From: Oscillospiraceae bacterium | Lineage (GTDB): Bacteria; Bacillota; Clostridia; Oscillospirales; Ruminococcaceae | DNA: 64,000 bases | NCBI GenBank assembly: GCA_017427265.1 | Contig: JAFRTG010000015.1 | Location: forward strand, 1-64,000 | Direction of reading: 5' to 3' | Part shown: piece after piece, positions 16,388 to 25,425 of the stretch | Layout: each line of letters begins with the position of its first letter | How positions within the stretch are numbered: position 1 is the first letter of the stretch | Program-made: the position numbers and the translations under genes | Notes under the pieces: generated by a model | What the model was told of the DNA's origin: nothing | Seen by the model: only the letters and a program-made list of their open reading frames with translations | Databases searched by the model: none

Positions 16388-17470
16388 ATGAAAAAGCAAC
16401 TCAAACACATTGCTGTGCTTGCCGCAGCGTTGATTTGCTGTACCTCCTGCCCAACAGCAAATGCGTTTCATCTGAAAGGCATGATTGGATATGACGAAGT
16501 TTATCATCCGCTGCAGGCACTGGATGACAGGGGGTTGCTGCGTAACGTACTTGTTAGCCGCAGTATATTCCACGGCTCAAATCAAAACACACCGTACTAT
16601 ATTCTTACCTATCATGTAGACAGTGATCCTTCTGATCCGGAGTTCTATATCTATGGTGATGTGATGTCAGTGTTTGTCGAGAAGGAAGATGCAATGCGCA
16701 TAAAGCTGCGGGAGCATGTCGATTGGCAGGAAGCAGAGCCGCAGATTCAGGAGATCGTTCAAAAATACTTTCCGGACGCCAGACTGAGTAAAACTACAAA
16801 ATATGCGAATATTTTCGTAAAGGACGAAGCGCAGAGAAGTCAGGAACGTGCGGAAGGTCTCATGCGTGAGCTTGCACAGGCTGAACTGATTTGCGAATTC
16901 AATACATTCGGGGAAGTTGCGTGGAAAGATAATGTTCTGCACGGCTTTCTGACCTTATATACCGCGACCGACCTGCAGGGGCAGCCGCTGGATTATGACT
17001 GGACTGCAATCGAAGCGTGGGTGGCTGAGCATCATCCGGAATGTGAATTGATCAGCTTCACAGACAGGACAAGTGATCTTGCAAGACGGTATGGAACGAT
17101 GAATCCGGGGCTTCGCGGCAGTCTGTTCTATGCAGTTGTTCCGCCGGAGGACATTACATTTTCAGATCATTTTGCACTTGCATTGGAGCTGCAGGAACAG
17201 TTTGGACTGCCTGTTTATGCGTATCTGTCAAATTTGGAATATGAACGCAGCTTGATTGGCGGGCAGAATGCGCTTGAATCTCCCGGAGACCTGAATATCG
17301 ACTGCACAGTTGATGTTTCTGATGCTGTACTTGCCGCAAAATTTGCCAGCGGAGACAGCAGTGCAGCCCTCATTGATCTCGGCAAGCTGAACGGGGACCT
17401 CAACGGCGATGAAAACGTTACGCTGGAAGATGTGACCGCAATCCTCAGAATGATCGCCAAGCTCACATAA
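16388..17470 (+). CDS. Secreted protein of unknown function with C-terminal dockerin
   Basis: 360 aa, with ribosome binding site GGAGG 8 bp upstream. Signal peptide ~1-26 (CCTSCPTANA). The central ~270 residues match no family I recognise. Residues ~300-360 are a dockerin (DLNIDCTVDVSDAV and DLNGDENVTLEDV). It lies 20 bp after the dockerin protease and probably shares its transcript, so it may be a partner or inhibitor of that protease; this is inference only. Bidirectional terminator at 17485-17530. Confidence 0.8.
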   Translation: MKKQLKHIAVLAAALICCTSCPTANAFHLKGMIGYDEVYHPLQALDDRGLLRNVLVSRSIFHGSNQNTPYYILTYHVDSDPSDPEFYIYGDVMSVFVEKEDAMRIKLREHVDWQEAEPQIQEIVQKYFPDARLSKTTKYANIFVKDEAQRSQERAEGLMRELAQAELICEFNTFGEVAWKDNVLHGFLTLYTATDLQGQPLDYDWTAIEAWVAEHHPECELISFTDRTSDLARRYGTMNPGLRGSLFYAVVPPEDITFSDHFALALELQEQFGLPVYAYLSNLEYERSLIGGQNALESPGDLNIDCTVDVSDAVLAAKFASGDSSAALIDLGKLNGDLNGDENVTLEDVTAILRMIAKLT

Positions 17471-17484
17471 ATTGCATCATCCGT

Positions 17485-17530
17485 AAAAAACCCCGCCTGC
17501 GGTGCATTCATACCGCGGGCGGGGCTTTTA
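17485..17530. terminator. Bidirectional terminator between convergent genes
   Basis: GC-rich stem CCCCGCC-GCGGT / ACCGC-GGCGGGG, with CTTTTAT on the plus side and a long T run (from AAAAAA) on the minus side. Confidence 0.85.
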
Positions 17531-17540
17531 TGGCATATTG

Positions 17541-18272
17541 TTATTTCAGCAGGGGGACGCCGCATTTGCTGCATCGGTCGGCCTCAACGGGATTCTGCTT
17601 CTGGCAGACCGCGCAATAAAGACAGGGTGCTGCGGATTTATCAAACCGCTCATACGGAAACGCAAACTGCGGATGAAATTTGAAGCGGTCGCCGACATTG
17701 AGATAATTCCACGCAAGTGCGCGGCTGCGGCTTGTTTCGACAATCGTTTTCTGTTTGCCGTCGGTCGTCTTTACAACGGTGATATATTCGGTATAGCTGT
17801 CGTTTTCGTCGCCGTTGTGCGTGCGGGTTCTGGTGCGCTTATCGGTCACCACAGCTTCATACGGCTTTTTTAAGGCACTGCTGATCTTGCTGATGAGTGT
17901 GAATACAAGGAACACTGCGGACACGATTGCGCCGGTTTTGAAGGCCTGTGCAGCCGGCATATTGCCGGTGACCTTGCTGTAAATGAGGAAGCCGATCAGC
18001 GGGAGCGGGATCAGAATGACCCCGAAGATGCCCGCGGCCTTTTTGTTCTTTTGGAGCGCATTCAGGATTTCGGGATCGTCGGCACGGTCAGAGAATCCCG
18101 GCGCAGGGATACCGTTCCGCACGGCTCCGTTTCCGGCATAGAACGCCGCAGGATCCGGCTGCGGGACGGAAGCAGCCTCTGCTGCCGGGGGCGTGAGTGC
18201 AGCGCCGCAGTTCTGGCAGAATTTCGGCTGCCCCTGAATCTGCGTACCGCAATTCGGACAATAGTTCATCAT
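17541..18272 (-). CDS. Zinc-ribbon membrane protein, DUF2500-like middle
   Basis: 243 aa. The N-terminal zinc ribbon (CPNCG..CQNCG, residues ~5-24) is followed by a proline-rich linker, two membrane segments (~83-103 and ~115-135), and a soluble part with an AVVTDKRTRT...GDRFKFHP pattern that resembles DUF2500. A second zinc ribbon (CLYCAVC..CSKCG) closes the protein. AAGAAGG lies 5 bp before the first of two tandem ATG codons (8 bp before the second). Last gene of a probable three-gene minus operon with the metallo-hydrolase and the DUF6055 protein. Function unknown. Confidence 0.75.
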   Translation of the reverse strand: MMNYCPNCGTQIQGQPKFCQNCGAALTPPAAEAASVPQPDPAAFYAGNGAVRNGIPAPGFSDRADDPEILNALQKNKKAAGIFGVILIPLPLIGFLIYSKVTGNMPAAQAFKTGAIVSAVFLVFTLISKISSALKKPYEAVVTDKRTRTRTHNGDENDSYTEYITVVKTTDGKQKTIVETSRSRALAWNYLNVGDRFKFHPQFAFPYERFDKSAAPCLYCAVCQKQNPVEADRCSKCGVPLLK

Positions 18273-18314
18273 TTACGCCTTCTTTCTTTTTTGAATGCGG
18301 CCTTCTGTGTGTGT

Positions 18315-19295
18315 TCAGAGGCCAAAATCCCAGTTCGGAACCGCCTGTAGGGTTTCGCCGTCGGTCGCAAGCATGATGCTCCCGTCGAGATCGGTGCGGT
18401 AAACGGTGCAGCCCGCCTGATGCAGCAGCTGCAGGCATTTGTCGGACGGATGACCGTAGTCGTTCATGGCGCCGACGGAAATCACAGCGTACCGCGGTGC
18501 GAGCGTCTGCAGGAATTCCGCAGAGGTTGATGCGCTGCTGCCGTGATGCGGCATCTTGAGCACCGTGACAGGGGAGAGCAGACCGGCAGTACGGAGTGCC
18601 GCTTCGCCGGCCTTTTCAAGATCGCCGGTGAACAGAAAGCTGACCTTGCCGCATGTGATTTTGCAGCAGAGCGAGCAGTCGTTCAGGTTATCAAACGCGG
18701 CATTGTCTGTGCTGAGAAATTCCAGTTCAGCATCTCCGAGCATGAGCTTTTCATGGCAGGCGGGGATTCGCAGGGGAATCTGCAGCGCTTCTGCTGCATC
18801 CAGCATGGATACGGCGGAGCCTGCCGTCGGCATCAGCTGCTGCGGGATATCCGGCCAGTAAACCGCATCTGCCGGGATGCATTGCAGCACCGTGGCCATG
18901 CCGCCGAGATGGTCGGCGTGCGGGTGCGAGCTGATGACCGCGTCCAGCTTTGTGACGCCGAGGGCTTTCAGCATGTGCACGACCTGATAGCCCTGTTCAT
19001 AATCCCCGGCGTCGATCAAAACTGCATGACTTGCCGTGCGGATCAGTGCCGCGTCACCCTGTCCGACATCGAGAAAGCAGACGCGCAGACGATCCGGCAG
19101 CCCCGGAACGGGCTTCGGCCGCGTGCAGACCCAGACGGCGATGACGGCGGCTGCTGTCAGAAGCAGGAACCCGATGCGAAGCGCCAGCGAACCAAGACGG
19201 TCACGCAGCCGTGTTTTCCGTTTCTGCCGCCGGTATTTTTTGCTCACCTGACGGAATTCGCGGCTGTTTTTGTGCGGATTGCTGTCTCGCTGCAC
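18315..19295 (-). CDS. ComEC/Rec2-like metallo-beta-lactamase-fold hydrolase, membrane-anchored
   Basis: 326 aa from a GTG at 19295, chosen because GGAGG sits 8 bp upstream; the in-frame GTG at 19304 directly abuts that sequence. A basic N-terminus is followed by one membrane segment (~36-57), then an extracellular metallo-beta-lactamase domain starting LRVCFLDVGQGDAALI with the metal motif SSHPHADHLGG and later HHGSS. This is the stand-alone version of the ComEC nuclease-like domain; there is no ComEC channel. Substrates of stand-alone copies are mostly unknown (nucleic acid or phosphoester is likely). It lies 37 bp after the DUF6055-dockerin gene. Confidence 0.85.
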   Translation of the reverse strand: MQRDSNPHKNSREFRQVSKKYRRQKRKTRLRDRLGSLALRIGFLLLTAAAVIAVWVCTRPKPVPGLPDRLRVCFLDVGQGDAALIRTASHAVLIDAGDYEQGYQVVHMLKALGVTKLDAVISSHPHADHLGGMATVLQCIPADAVYWPDIPQQLMPTAGSAVSMLDAAEALQIPLRIPACHEKLMLGDAELEFLSTDNAAFDNLNDCSLCCKITCGKVSFLFTGDLEKAGEAALRTAGLLSPVTVLKMPHHGSSASTSAEFLQTLAPRYAVISVGAMNDYGHPSDKCLQLLHQAGCTVYRTDLDGSIMLATDGETLQAVPNWDFGL

Positions 19296-19332
19296 CGGAT
19301 GCACCTCCTCTCATTTTGCCGGAGCCGCGGCC

Positions 19333-22032
19333 TTACGTTTTTGCGGGTCTCGTCTGCTGCCCGTAGATGACAACACGTTTGAGGATCGAAAAGTCAGCGG
19401 AATTGATGACGCCGTCGCCGTTGAGGTCAGCGCGTTCGACGAAATCGCTTTCAAAATTAAAATCGGGGAGCCCCCGCAGAAAGTCAATCATCCACATAAT
19501 ATCTTCATAACCGACGATGCGATCCTGTGTGAGGTCGCCGAAAACCGGCCGTTCATCGGCCGTGTATTGAATATCCGGCTCGTCTGCAGTGCCCTGATAC
19601 AGGCAGATATAATCGACTGCTCCCTTGAAAGACTCTGCAATGACGCCCTTTCCGAGATAAGCACGGTCGGTTTCAGCGGCACTGAGAATCTGCAGCGGCG
19701 ACAGCGCCGTGCTGTCCTCTGCAATCGTTTTTCCGTTGAGCAGAAGTGATGCAGTGCCGTTGATGAGGCGAATTGTGATTTTGCTCCACTCGTCAATCGG
19801 GAGCGCCGCATCGGCCGTCAGACGTTCGGTGGTTTGGCCGTTGCTGAGGCGCAGCTCTGCTTTGCCTTCTTCATTGGACGGCAGCAGCGCCATATACGCC
19901 GTTTCGTCGCCGAGATGCAGCAGCTCCTGCGGCACGTCTCCGGCCTTGCAGAGCGCCGCAAGACTGATCTGCAGATCGGTTGTCCGGAAGAGCGCATCAT
20001 CCAGCTCGGCGTATGAACCGGTGCCGTTGAATGTCAGAACACCCTTGGCCGATGCGCGAACTCTCTGCCATGCGGTGCTGCTGAGCCGCATGGCCGTGCC
20101 GGAGTAGACATCCGGCATACATGTGCTGTGCTCATCTTTGAACGTGTACTCTGCGAGCGTACTGCCGCGCTGAGCCGGCGTATAGGATTGATCCTGCCAG
20201 CCGAAGCGCACGCCGTCGGTGCAGGTTTCCTCGTTCGCGTAATCGCCGTCCAGCATGACAGAGCCGCTGTAGTTTCCTCTGCCGGTGAGATAGGCCATGC
20301 CCTTGACAACCGCATTGCCGGAAACGGAAACGCTGTCTGCCAGATAGGCCTTCTGCTGAATCTGTGCGTTCTCCGAAATGCTGCAGCCGCCGGTTACGAC
20401 AGCGCTGTCTGAAATAACAGCATTGCCGGAGACCGTCACAGCGCCGATTTCCCATGCATTGTTGACATAGATCCAGCCGCCGCCGTCCACGACAGCATGG
20501 CCGGAGATCACAGCGTTGTCTTTGACGGTGACGTCATTTGCGACAACGGCATAATCCTCAACGCGGACATGACCGGAGAGCTTAGCCCGGCCGAGCACCA
20601 TGGCATCCGGCGCGACATAAACGGAATCCGCAACGGATGCGGTATCCGCGACCCACCCGCCGCCGTTTGTATGCCGGTGCCCCTGTGTTTTCGTATAGCC
20701 GCCGCTTTGTATGACAGATGCACCTTCCAGTGTAAAGGTATACGGATATCTGCGGCGCTCCGTGCCGTTCAGATAAGAGGAATCGGCCTGCTTGTGGAAG
20801 GCATTGACATTTTTGAACGGCCGCGGCACTGCGACGACGCTCAGATACGCTTCCTTGGCATTGTCGGTACGGATTGCACAGGTTTTACCGGTTCCGGCGA
20901 CATCCTCTATATCAGAATAAGATGAATTGCCGTTGGCGTCAACTGTGACCAGACTGGCATTCCAGTAGCTGTGCGAATCCTCTGAGCAGCCTTTCAGCGT
21001 GACAGAAATAGTCGGTCCGGTAATCTGCAGCGGGATGATGTTGATGCCGCACTGCATCGGTGCTTCCTCCTGCGGGATGCAATAGGTGTTTTCTGCAATC
21101 TGATCCGGCACCGAATAAAACAGGTTCCAGAAATACGGGTTATCGCGGAGCTTCTTCTGAAACTCGCCGCGGTATGCGTCCTTGGCACCAAAATCAAAGG
21201 TTGCCATGCGCCTTGCGTACAGATCAAACAGATCAGACGGGTTGATGCCTGTCAGGCGTGTGAGTGTATCCAGCGGGAATTCTGCCGGTTCTGCTTCGGA
21301 GATCAGCCGTTTGACAGTCTGCACGCCGAGCGTTGGCAGATTGTCGGGATTGTCGCACAGATAGACGAGAAACGGCCAGACTTCGTAGTAATCGCGGCCG
21401 TGGGGGAGCGTGAGGCTCAGATTCCGCAGATACGGCTCGAACCAGCAGGTTTTCGTGTCGCCCTTGTAGTAATCGCTCATCAGGTACATCTCGCGGAACC
21501 AGTTGGCCAGCGATTCCCACCATGCGCCGGTGATATCCTGATCGACCCATGCTTTCTGATGGTATGTTGCGACATGGCCGAATTCATGTGCGAGCGTCAG
21601 GTCATCGAGCAGCGCCTTCGGACTGATGAATTCCATGCCGTAGCCGTCCTCGGAGCTCATGAATGCCCAGCCCTCTTCAAATTTCGGCAGCCCGGTATAG
21701 GTCAGATAGATGTTGGTTTTATATTTTTGGCCGCTTCGGCCGTAGATATCCGTGTTCAGATCGGTCATGCCAAGATATTCGGTATAACAGTGCCAGAGCG
21801 TCTCACAATTTTCCAGATTTCGTTTCAGAAACGCATCGTTGACTTCGCCGGTTGTATCATTGTCACCGTAAAAAATGACAAAGTGTTCGGATTCGGCATA
21901 ATGTGCAGTTTCGCAGAATCCCCATTTGTCCCGGATCAGCAAGGTTTCAGATGCCGCTGCCGGCATCTGCGGCAGCAGTTCCGAAAGCATGACAAAAGCC
22001 GTGCAGAGTGCCGGAATACATCCCTTTTTCAT
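19333..22032 (-). CDS. Secreted zinc metallopeptidase-like (DUF6055) - beta-helix - LamG - dockerin protein
   Basis: 899 aa. Signal peptide ~1-28. Residues ~40-330 are a DUF6055-type gluzincin domain with HEFGH (149-153) and a downstream E173 (WWESLANWF) as third zinc ligand, so it looks catalytically complete. Residues ~470-620 carry hexapeptide-like repeats (ADSVYVAPDAMVLG, VSGNAVIS, ISENAQI) suggesting a left-handed beta-helix. Residues ~640-815 resemble a LamG/concanavalin fold, and ~835-890 are a dockerin (DLTQDRIVGYEDI and DLNGDGVINSADF). The protein is a candidate cellulosome-bound peptidase or glycoprotein-processing enzyme. A consensus promoter lies at 22088-22116. Confidence 0.83.
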   Translation of the reverse strand: MKKGCIPALCTAFVMLSELLPQMPAAASETLLIRDKWGFCETAHYAESEHFVIFYGDNDTTGEVNDAFLKRNLENCETLWHCYTEYLGMTDLNTDIYGRSGQKYKTNIYLTYTGLPKFEEGWAFMSSEDGYGMEFISPKALLDDLTLAHEFGHVATYHQKAWVDQDITGAWWESLANWFREMYLMSDYYKGDTKTCWFEPYLRNLSLTLPHGRDYYEVWPFLVYLCDNPDNLPTLGVQTVKRLISEAEPAEFPLDTLTRLTGINPSDLFDLYARRMATFDFGAKDAYRGEFQKKLRDNPYFWNLFYSVPDQIAENTYCIPQEEAPMQCGINIIPLQITGPTISVTLKGCSEDSHSYWNASLVTVDANGNSSYSDIEDVAGTGKTCAIRTDNAKEAYLSVVAVPRPFKNVNAFHKQADSSYLNGTERRRYPYTFTLEGASVIQSGGYTKTQGHRHTNGGGWVADTASVADSVYVAPDAMVLGRAKLSGHVRVEDYAVVANDVTVKDNAVISGHAVVDGGGWIYVNNAWEIGAVTVSGNAVISDSAVVTGGCSISENAQIQQKAYLADSVSVSGNAVVKGMAYLTGRGNYSGSVMLDGDYANEETCTDGVRFGWQDQSYTPAQRGSTLAEYTFKDEHSTCMPDVYSGTAMRLSSTAWQRVRASAKGVLTFNGTGSYAELDDALFRTTDLQISLAALCKAGDVPQELLHLGDETAYMALLPSNEEGKAELRLSNGQTTERLTADAALPIDEWSKITIRLINGTASLLLNGKTIAEDSTALSPLQILSAAETDRAYLGKGVIAESFKGAVDYICLYQGTADEPDIQYTADERPVFGDLTQDRIVGYEDIMWMIDFLRGLPDFNFESDFVERADLNGDGVINSADFSILKRVVIYGQQTRPAKT

Positions 22033-22087
22033 GGCATTCTCTCCTGTTCAGTCGGTTTGCGGGAGACCGGAACGGTTCCCTGTTCTG

Positions 22088-22116
22088 ATTATAGCATATG
22101 CAGTCGGCAAAGTCAA
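22088..22116 (-). promoter_or_regulatory. Promoter of DUF6055-dockerin operon
   Basis: Minus strand: TTGACT (22111-22116), 17 bp spacer, TATAAT (22088-22093). Confidence 0.8.
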
Positions 22117-22163
22117 TTCTCCGGGTCTGTTTGCAGTATTTTTTCGCAGATTATGCGGATAAA

Positions 22164-22213
22164 AAAACAACTGCATTCCTGTGCCCGCGGGCAGTCGGGA
22201 ATGCAGTTGTTTT
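22164..22213 (-). terminator. Terminator of dCache sensor gene
   Basis: Stem ACAACTGCATTCC / GGAATGCAGTTGT around a GC-rich loop. On the minus strand it ends in seven or more T. Confidence 0.85.
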
Positions 22214-22227
22214 GTGTATCACATCAA

Positions 22228-23784
22228 TCAGCCGATATGCTGGTCGAGGTCAATGTACTGAACCTGACCGAAGACGGCATCACCGTTGCGGTCTGTCAGT
22301 TCCTTCAGTGCGGAAATGATGGACGAATTGATTTCATCAGACTTCTTTGCGACAGCGATCTTGTATTCAGCAGTGACCTTGCCGGCAGGTGTTTCGTGCG
22401 GGGTCAGCAGAATCGCGTGTGCAGTGTTAACGGCATTGATAATGGAGTTATAAGAAGCGGTTGTGTCCTCAGACTGGATGACGATTACGAATTCGTCAGA
22501 GCCGGTACGGTAGACAGTGCCGTTCTGGAAGACCTTGCGCAGCGCATCGACTGTCGAGAGCAGCACCTGGTCTCCGGCGTCGTTGCCGTAGTTCGTGTTG
22601 ATGAGGCTGAATGCTGTAATGTTGACGTAAATGAAGTAATAGCAGCCGTTCGGAATCGGCTTGAGGTTCGCGGTATCCATTGAGAAGGAAACACGGTTGT
22701 TTGCTTCGGTCAGGATATCCTTGAACATTGCTGTTGTCAGAGACTGCTTGGTCTTTTCTGTCTTGACGATCTGCGAAGACAGCTTTTTGTTGATGGATTC
22801 CTGCCGCTTGTTGATGAACGCAAAGATAAACATCAGACCGAGCAGCAGCACGCCGAACAGCGTCAGGAACGCACGCATACTGTAGGTCAGCTTATAGACC
22901 TCGGATTTCGGATCATCGAGCATCAGGATCCAGTTGTGCTCCTTCATATAGGAGTAGCAGGAAACATATTTTTTGCCGTTGAATTTGTACTCGAAGTTGC
23001 CGGATACGACGGCCTCGCCCTCACCGTTCTTGTTGTAATTGCGGATGCGCTCACAGAGATTGAGAATCTCAGGCTGTGTTGTCTCATTCTGTACCAGATA
23101 GGAATTGGAATGGAAGATATACTTGTTGGTATCGACATCGACCATGCTGTAGAAGGACTGTTCAATGCCGTGAATCGAAAGGGTGTCAAGGTTCTTGATC
23201 AGGCCGTCGGTGAAAATGCCGATGCCGACGAGACCGATAGGATTGTTGTCGTCGTCATAAACGGCCTTGTACATAGAGACGATCTGTTTTTTGCTGGCCG
23301 GTGAAATGATGATGCCTGTGTCGTAAACGCCGTTGCCGGCAGCAAGCATCGCTTTCTGCAGCTGTTCCAGCGGTTCGGGATCCTTACGGGTAATCATGCC
23401 GACCGTCTTGATGTTGGTATGCGCCAGAACGTGCGTATTCCACTCGGAGCAGTAGATACCCTCAAGATACTGAATATCCTTCGAGAAGATTTCGGTATAT
23501 TTCTGCGCGGTCGCCTGCGCAGTTTTGCTCTCCGGATTTTTGAGCAGATCCGTAATCTGGCTTGCACGGCTGTAGGCCGTCAGCGTTTTCTTCGCATCCT
23601 GTACGAAGCTGTCGATGATTTTTGCACGTTCGTCTGTGATGGTTGCCATGTGGTCAATGGAATTCTTGCGAGTCTGGGAACTGACGGTTTTCGTGACAAA
23701 AATCATCAGGAGAATCATTACGATAAGCTCGATGATAAGAATTCGGTTTACGGCAGAGTTTTGCTGTTTCTTCGGCGTGATCAT
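22228..23784 (-). CDS. Membrane sensor: dCache domain plus degenerate GGDEF
   Basis: 518 aa. Membrane segment ~14-33, extracellular double-Cache ligand-binding domain (~36-300, GIYCSEWNTHVLAHTNI, VGLVGIGIFTDGLI), second membrane segment ~306-328, then a cytoplasmic GGDEF-fold domain (~345-510). The signature is GSDEF and the usual first metal-binding aspartates (FDxDxFKxxND) read YVNITAFSLINTNYG, so diguanylate cyclase activity is unlikely. Only 43 bp separate it from the deaminase-fold gene upstream, and both probably use the promoter at 24559-24587. It could act as a ligand sensor that signals by protein contact. Confidence 0.85.
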   Translation of the reverse strand: MITPKKQQNSAVNRILIIELIVMILLMIFVTKTVSSQTRKNSIDHMATITDERAKIIDSFVQDAKKTLTAYSRASQITDLLKNPESKTAQATAQKYTEIFSKDIQYLEGIYCSEWNTHVLAHTNIKTVGMITRKDPEPLEQLQKAMLAAGNGVYDTGIIISPASKKQIVSMYKAVYDDDNNPIGLVGIGIFTDGLIKNLDTLSIHGIEQSFYSMVDVDTNKYIFHSNSYLVQNETTQPEILNLCERIRNYNKNGEGEAVVSGNFEYKFNGKKYVSCYSYMKEHNWILMLDDPKSEVYKLTYSMRAFLTLFGVLLLGLMFIFAFINKRQESINKKLSSQIVKTEKTKQSLTTAMFKDILTEANNRVSFSMDTANLKPIPNGCYYFIYVNITAFSLINTNYGNDAGDQVLLSTVDALRKVFQNGTVYRTGSDEFVIVIQSEDTTASYNSIINAVNTAHAILLTPHETPAGKVTAEYKIAVAKKSDEINSSIISALKELTDRNGDAVFGQVQYIDLDQHIG

Positions 23785-23827
23785 ATTGGAGATACTTCCT
23801 TTCTATATTATGCGAAGTGCGGCAGAT

Positions 23828-24472
23828 TTATTTTTTTCTGAATAATCCGCCGAACAATCCCTTCTTTCCGGCAGCCTTTTCCTCTGCTTCCTCCTCGTCG
23901 ATCTCATCGGCTGCAGCAAGCAGACTGTTGACGCGGTTCCGGAGCAGGTTGGCTTCATTGGCACCGTCCTGCGGCGCAGAAACGGACGTCAGCCTGAATT
24001 CCTTGACCTCCGCCTTCGGAATCCCCTGTACAGACTGCTGTACAGACTGCTGCGGCGGATACTGTGCGGAATGCGCTGTCTGCGGATGACGGAGCTTTTC
24101 GATAAACTCCGTAATCGGCACAGCACGGTCATGCATCATGATCTCACACCGAATGTTATCCGGATGGATCGAAAGGAAGCTCCGCAGGCACTGATCGCAG
24201 GGGAGCAGCGGCATACCGTTTGCGACGGAAATCAGCAGCACCTGCCGGACAGCGGCTTCGCCTGCCTTCTGCATATTGCGGATTGCTTCGGTTTCCGCAT
24301 GGGTATTGCGAAGCATGCCGTTGATGGTTGCCCGTCTGTTGCATCCGGAATAGAGTGTATCGGAGCCGGAGCAGATCACACAGACGGTGTCGTCCGGCAT
24401 CAGTTGTTCTCCGCTCTGCATTCGCTTTGCAGCAATTTCTCTTGCATGCTGAAATATCGCATCATAATTCAC
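23828..24472 (-). CDS. Cytidine-deaminase-fold protein with disordered acidic tail
   Basis: 214 aa from a GTG at 24472, which has AAAGGTGG 8 bp upstream (an in-frame GTG at 24484 overlaps that sequence). Residues ~1-125 show the zinc deaminase pattern: HAETEAI (zinc His, catalytic Glu) and PCDQC (two zinc Cys). A glutamine-rich linker follows, then a tail with LRNRVNSLLAAADE and a run of acidic residues, ending in GLFGGLFRKK. The R-x-R-x-N-S-x-L motif recurs near the C-terminus of the GGYPQQ-repeat protein (26212-26247). First gene of a two-gene operon with the dCache sensor. Substrate (nucleoside, nucleotide or other) cannot be told. Confidence 0.75.
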   Translation of the reverse strand: MNYDAIFQHAREIAAKRMQSGEQLMPDDTVCVICSGSDTLYSGCNRRATINGMLRNTHAETEAIRNMQKAGEAAVRQVLLISVANGMPLLPCDQCLRSFLSIHPDNIRCEIMMHDRAVPITEFIEKLRHPQTAHSAQYPPQQSVQQSVQGIPKAEVKEFRLTSVSAPQDGANEANLLRNRVNSLLAAADEIDEEEAEEKAAGKKGLFGGLFRKK

Positions 24473-24558
24473 ACTTTTAACCACCTTTCTGCGGTATTGG
24501 TATGCTAAATTTTATAATATTCACTTCAAAAAGCCATTTTACATATCCCTGTTTTATG

Positions 24559-24587
24559 ATTATACCACAACTTTATACAACTGTCAA
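24559..24587 (-). promoter_or_regulatory. Promoter of deaminase/dCache operon
   Basis: Minus strand: TTGACA (24582-24587), 17 bp spacer, TATAAT (24559-24564). Consensus match. Confidence 0.85.
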
Positions 24588-25301
24588 CCACTTTACAATA
24601 AAAAGTGAGCAGCTATGTAAATAAAAAATGAAATGGCCCGGAATATTTGTAAAGAATTTACAGCGCGGATAGTCAGAAAAATCAGGTGAACAGTAATTAA
24701 ATGCGCTAAATAAATGCGTTTTCGGCAGTGCAGCAGCAGAAAACGACGCAGCTGCGACCGAAATTCCAAATTAAAATATTGCAAAATAAAGTCCGGATCA
24801 AAAAACAAAGTAAACAGTATACAAAATGTAATGAGAACGCTGCATTTTACATATATGCGATTTGATAAAAAAGCGCTGATTATGAGCTTTTCGGGGCGCT
24901 GTATGCAGCTGAAACGGAAAGCCGTGCAGAATGCAGCCGGAAGGAAAATCTTTTACCGATCTGACGGGTGATTTATTCTCTCTTTGCAGTATTGTGCACA
25001 ATCTCAGCTGTGTGCAGGACTCTTTGCGGAAGGGAACACGCGGTGCTGTCAGTCATGGAAATTTATATGCAATTTTTCACAAATTGAAAGCGGAATGAAT
25101 CAGATTATGTGCAGGATGCAATTTATCATTGTGAAATAAAGCAGAGAGCAGACAGATTGAGAATGGGTATTTCTTGTGATGAGACAGCCAAAATATGAAA
25201 AAATTGCGGACGAAAAATCATAACTGACTTTTTGTGCACTCCGACTGACAAAAAAATTCAAAACAGGATACGATTTATCACGAAAAAATGTTATTTACCT
25301 C
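24588..25301. other. AT-rich non-coding stretch
   Basis: About 700 bp between two outward-facing promoters. Short open frames on both strands lack ribosome binding sites and protein-like composition. I see no tRNA, no clear terminator and no family RNA; it is long for this otherwise compact region. Confidence 0.55.
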
Positions 25302-25330
25302 TTGCTTTTTTTTTGGTTTTATGGTATAAT
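25302..25330 (+). promoter_or_regulatory. Promoter of 176-aa membrane protein gene
   Basis: TTGCTT (25302-25307), T-rich 17 bp spacer, TATAAT (25325-25330). An 8 bp inverted repeat ATAACGAT / ATCGTTAT (25349-25376) lies in the leader just after the start site. Confidence 0.75.
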
Positions 25331-25425
25331 ATACGATATACGGAGTGTATAACGATTTTTAGGGATGTATCGTTATCGGGGCGGGACTGTTCCGACGTCA
25401 AAGTATGTAAAAGGGGTGCTGTTTT

